Positions 63,271-64,000 of a DNA stretch of 64,000 bases are shown one piece after another (the first letter of the stretch is position 1; each line of letters begins with the position of its first letter). The notes under the pieces were generated by a model that searched no databases, was not told the DNA's origin, and was given only the letters and a program-made list of their open reading frames with translations. The position numbers and the translations under genes were made by a program. Origin of the DNA: Scytonema sp. UIC 10036 (GTDB lineage: Bacteria > Cyanobacteriota > Cyanobacteriia > Cyanobacteriales > Nostocaceae). Location: the NCBI RefSeq assembly GCF_009725235.1, contig NZ_WJFC01000054.1, positions 1 to 64,000 on the forward strand, read 5' to 3'.

Positions 63271-64000
63271 ATGAAGGAGTGCTATTTTGAGCTAGAGAAT
63301 CAAAGAGAAAATCAAGGTTCTCTACAAAGATTAATAAGAGCGATCGCACTTTCGCAAGGTCAATTTGCTCTGATTTTAGCTCGCTGCAATTACCGCCAAC
63401 TTCAAGAGCAAATTATGACTGCTTTCCGTTCTCTTAATAGGGACAAGTACGTCCAAGAAGTTGTTCTTTCTCCAACAACAACAACTTTACATAGCACTTT
63501 ATTCCAAGTGCTTTATCCAGAGAATTCTGACCTTGCTATCGATTCTTTTCCATCAGGTTTAATGGTTTTTGGGCTTGAGTCAGTTATTTTGATTGAAGAT
63601 CTCCTCACTGGCTTTAACCAAGCACGGGATATTTACGCCCATAATTTTCCTTTTCCCTTGGTTTTATGGCTGACAGATGAAGTAGCCATGCTGCTGTCAA
63701 GATTAGCACCTGATTTTAAGAGTTGGGCGGCAACAACTATAAAATTTGAAATGGCAAAAAAAGATTTAATGGCTCTGGTACGCAAAGAAACAGAGTCATT
63801 ATTTGCCAAAGTTGTAGAGGCTGGTGTCAAAAAATTTTTACCCAATACTGCCCTTGATTTAGACCCAAAATCACAGCACCGTAAAGAAATTGAATCAGCT
63901 CGTCAGGATTTACTTCGCGTTTACAATGTCACCCTAGAGACAGATTTGGAAGCAGGACTTGAATTTGTTTTAGGTCGCGATTATTATGCTAGAGACGAAA
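63271..64000 (+). CDS. Partial gene, ATPase-associated protein (3' end outside the window)
   Basis: An ATG at 63271 opens a frame that stays open for all 243 codons to the window end. It begins MKECYFELENQRENQGSLQR, then LIRAIALSQGQFALILARCN; later come LMVFGLESVILIEDLLTGFNQARDIYAHNFPFPLVLWLTDEV and DLMALVRKETESLFAKVVEAG. This looks like a P-loop-type Rossmann core without a visible Walker A. The family, often ending in repeats such as TPR, is known to me only as cyanobacterial partners of AAA ATPases; the function is unknown and the C-terminus cannot be seen. Confidence 0.75.
   Translation, partial: MKECYFELENQRENQGSLQRLIRAIALSQGQFALILARCNYRQLQEQIMTAFRSLNRDKYVQEVVLSPTTTTLHSTLFQVLYPENSDLAIDSFPSGLMVFGLESVILIEDLLTGFNQARDIYAHNFPFPLVLWLTDEVAMLLSRLAPDFKSWAATTIKFEMAKKDLMALVRKETESLFAKVVEAGVKKFLPNTALDLDPKSQHRKEIESARQDLLRVYNVTLETDLEAGLEFVLGRDYYARDE

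Overview
The window looks like a chromosomal segment of a filamentous, probably heterocyst-forming cyanobacterium (Nostocales-like). Reasons: the octamer GCGATCGC (HIP1) recurs throughout, intergenic spaces carry cyanobacterial-style short repeats, and the recognisable genes (grxC next to gshB, ftsQ and ftsZ on one strand, an NlpC/P60 enzyme of the Nostoc type, cofG, moaC, hflX) resemble that group. This is from composition and gene content only; no database search was possible.

Layout. 1-9 kb: housekeeping and small accessory genes (TPR protein, ruvB, hisF, DUF4262 protein, tRNA-Ala, peptidoglycan-binding protein, an ArsR regulator divergent from a glutathione transferase, a GlxA-type AraC regulator, an HD phosphohydrolase). 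9.1-30.3 kb: a 21-kb island between two direct copies of the same amidase 3'-end fragment. It holds three probable defence modules: (a) a GNAT-DpdA-like fusion, a 277-aa protein and a 1334-aa P-loop ATPase; (b) a winged-helix-like protein, an ORC/CDC6-like ATPase and a PRTase-CE-like effector; (c) on the other strand, two unrecognised proteins and a 1891-aa DEAD/DEAH-DUF1998 helicase (DruE/DpdJ-like). 30.5-47.3 kb: ChrR-like cupin, serine beta-lactamase-like hydrolase, NlpC/P60 peptidase, GT2 glycosyltransferase, two paralogous MFS transporters around a binding-protein/diguanylate-cyclase pair bounded by 69-bp inverted repeats, tRNA-Arg, moaC, a LuxR-type regulator with cofG, a mazF-like gene broken by a 219-bp MITE, and an HNH toxin/SMI1 immunity pair. 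47.6-57.3 kb: hflX, grxC, gshB. 57.7-64 kb: ftsZ, ftsQ, and two genes of a P-loop ATPase pair, the second cut by the window end.

The most striking locus is 50.0-56.3 kb, between grxC and gshB. An IscB gene (RNA-guided nuclease ancestor of Cas9) sits in a HEARO/IS200-605-like element whose omega-RNA region appears to be split by a group II intron. That intron's reverse-transcriptase ORF is itself split by a second, complete group II intron. Removing the introns gives an omega-RNA of about 235 nt and an 8-bp helix across the splice junction, so guide-RNA formation may depend on intron splicing. This is an inference from sequence and pairing; RNA data would settle it.
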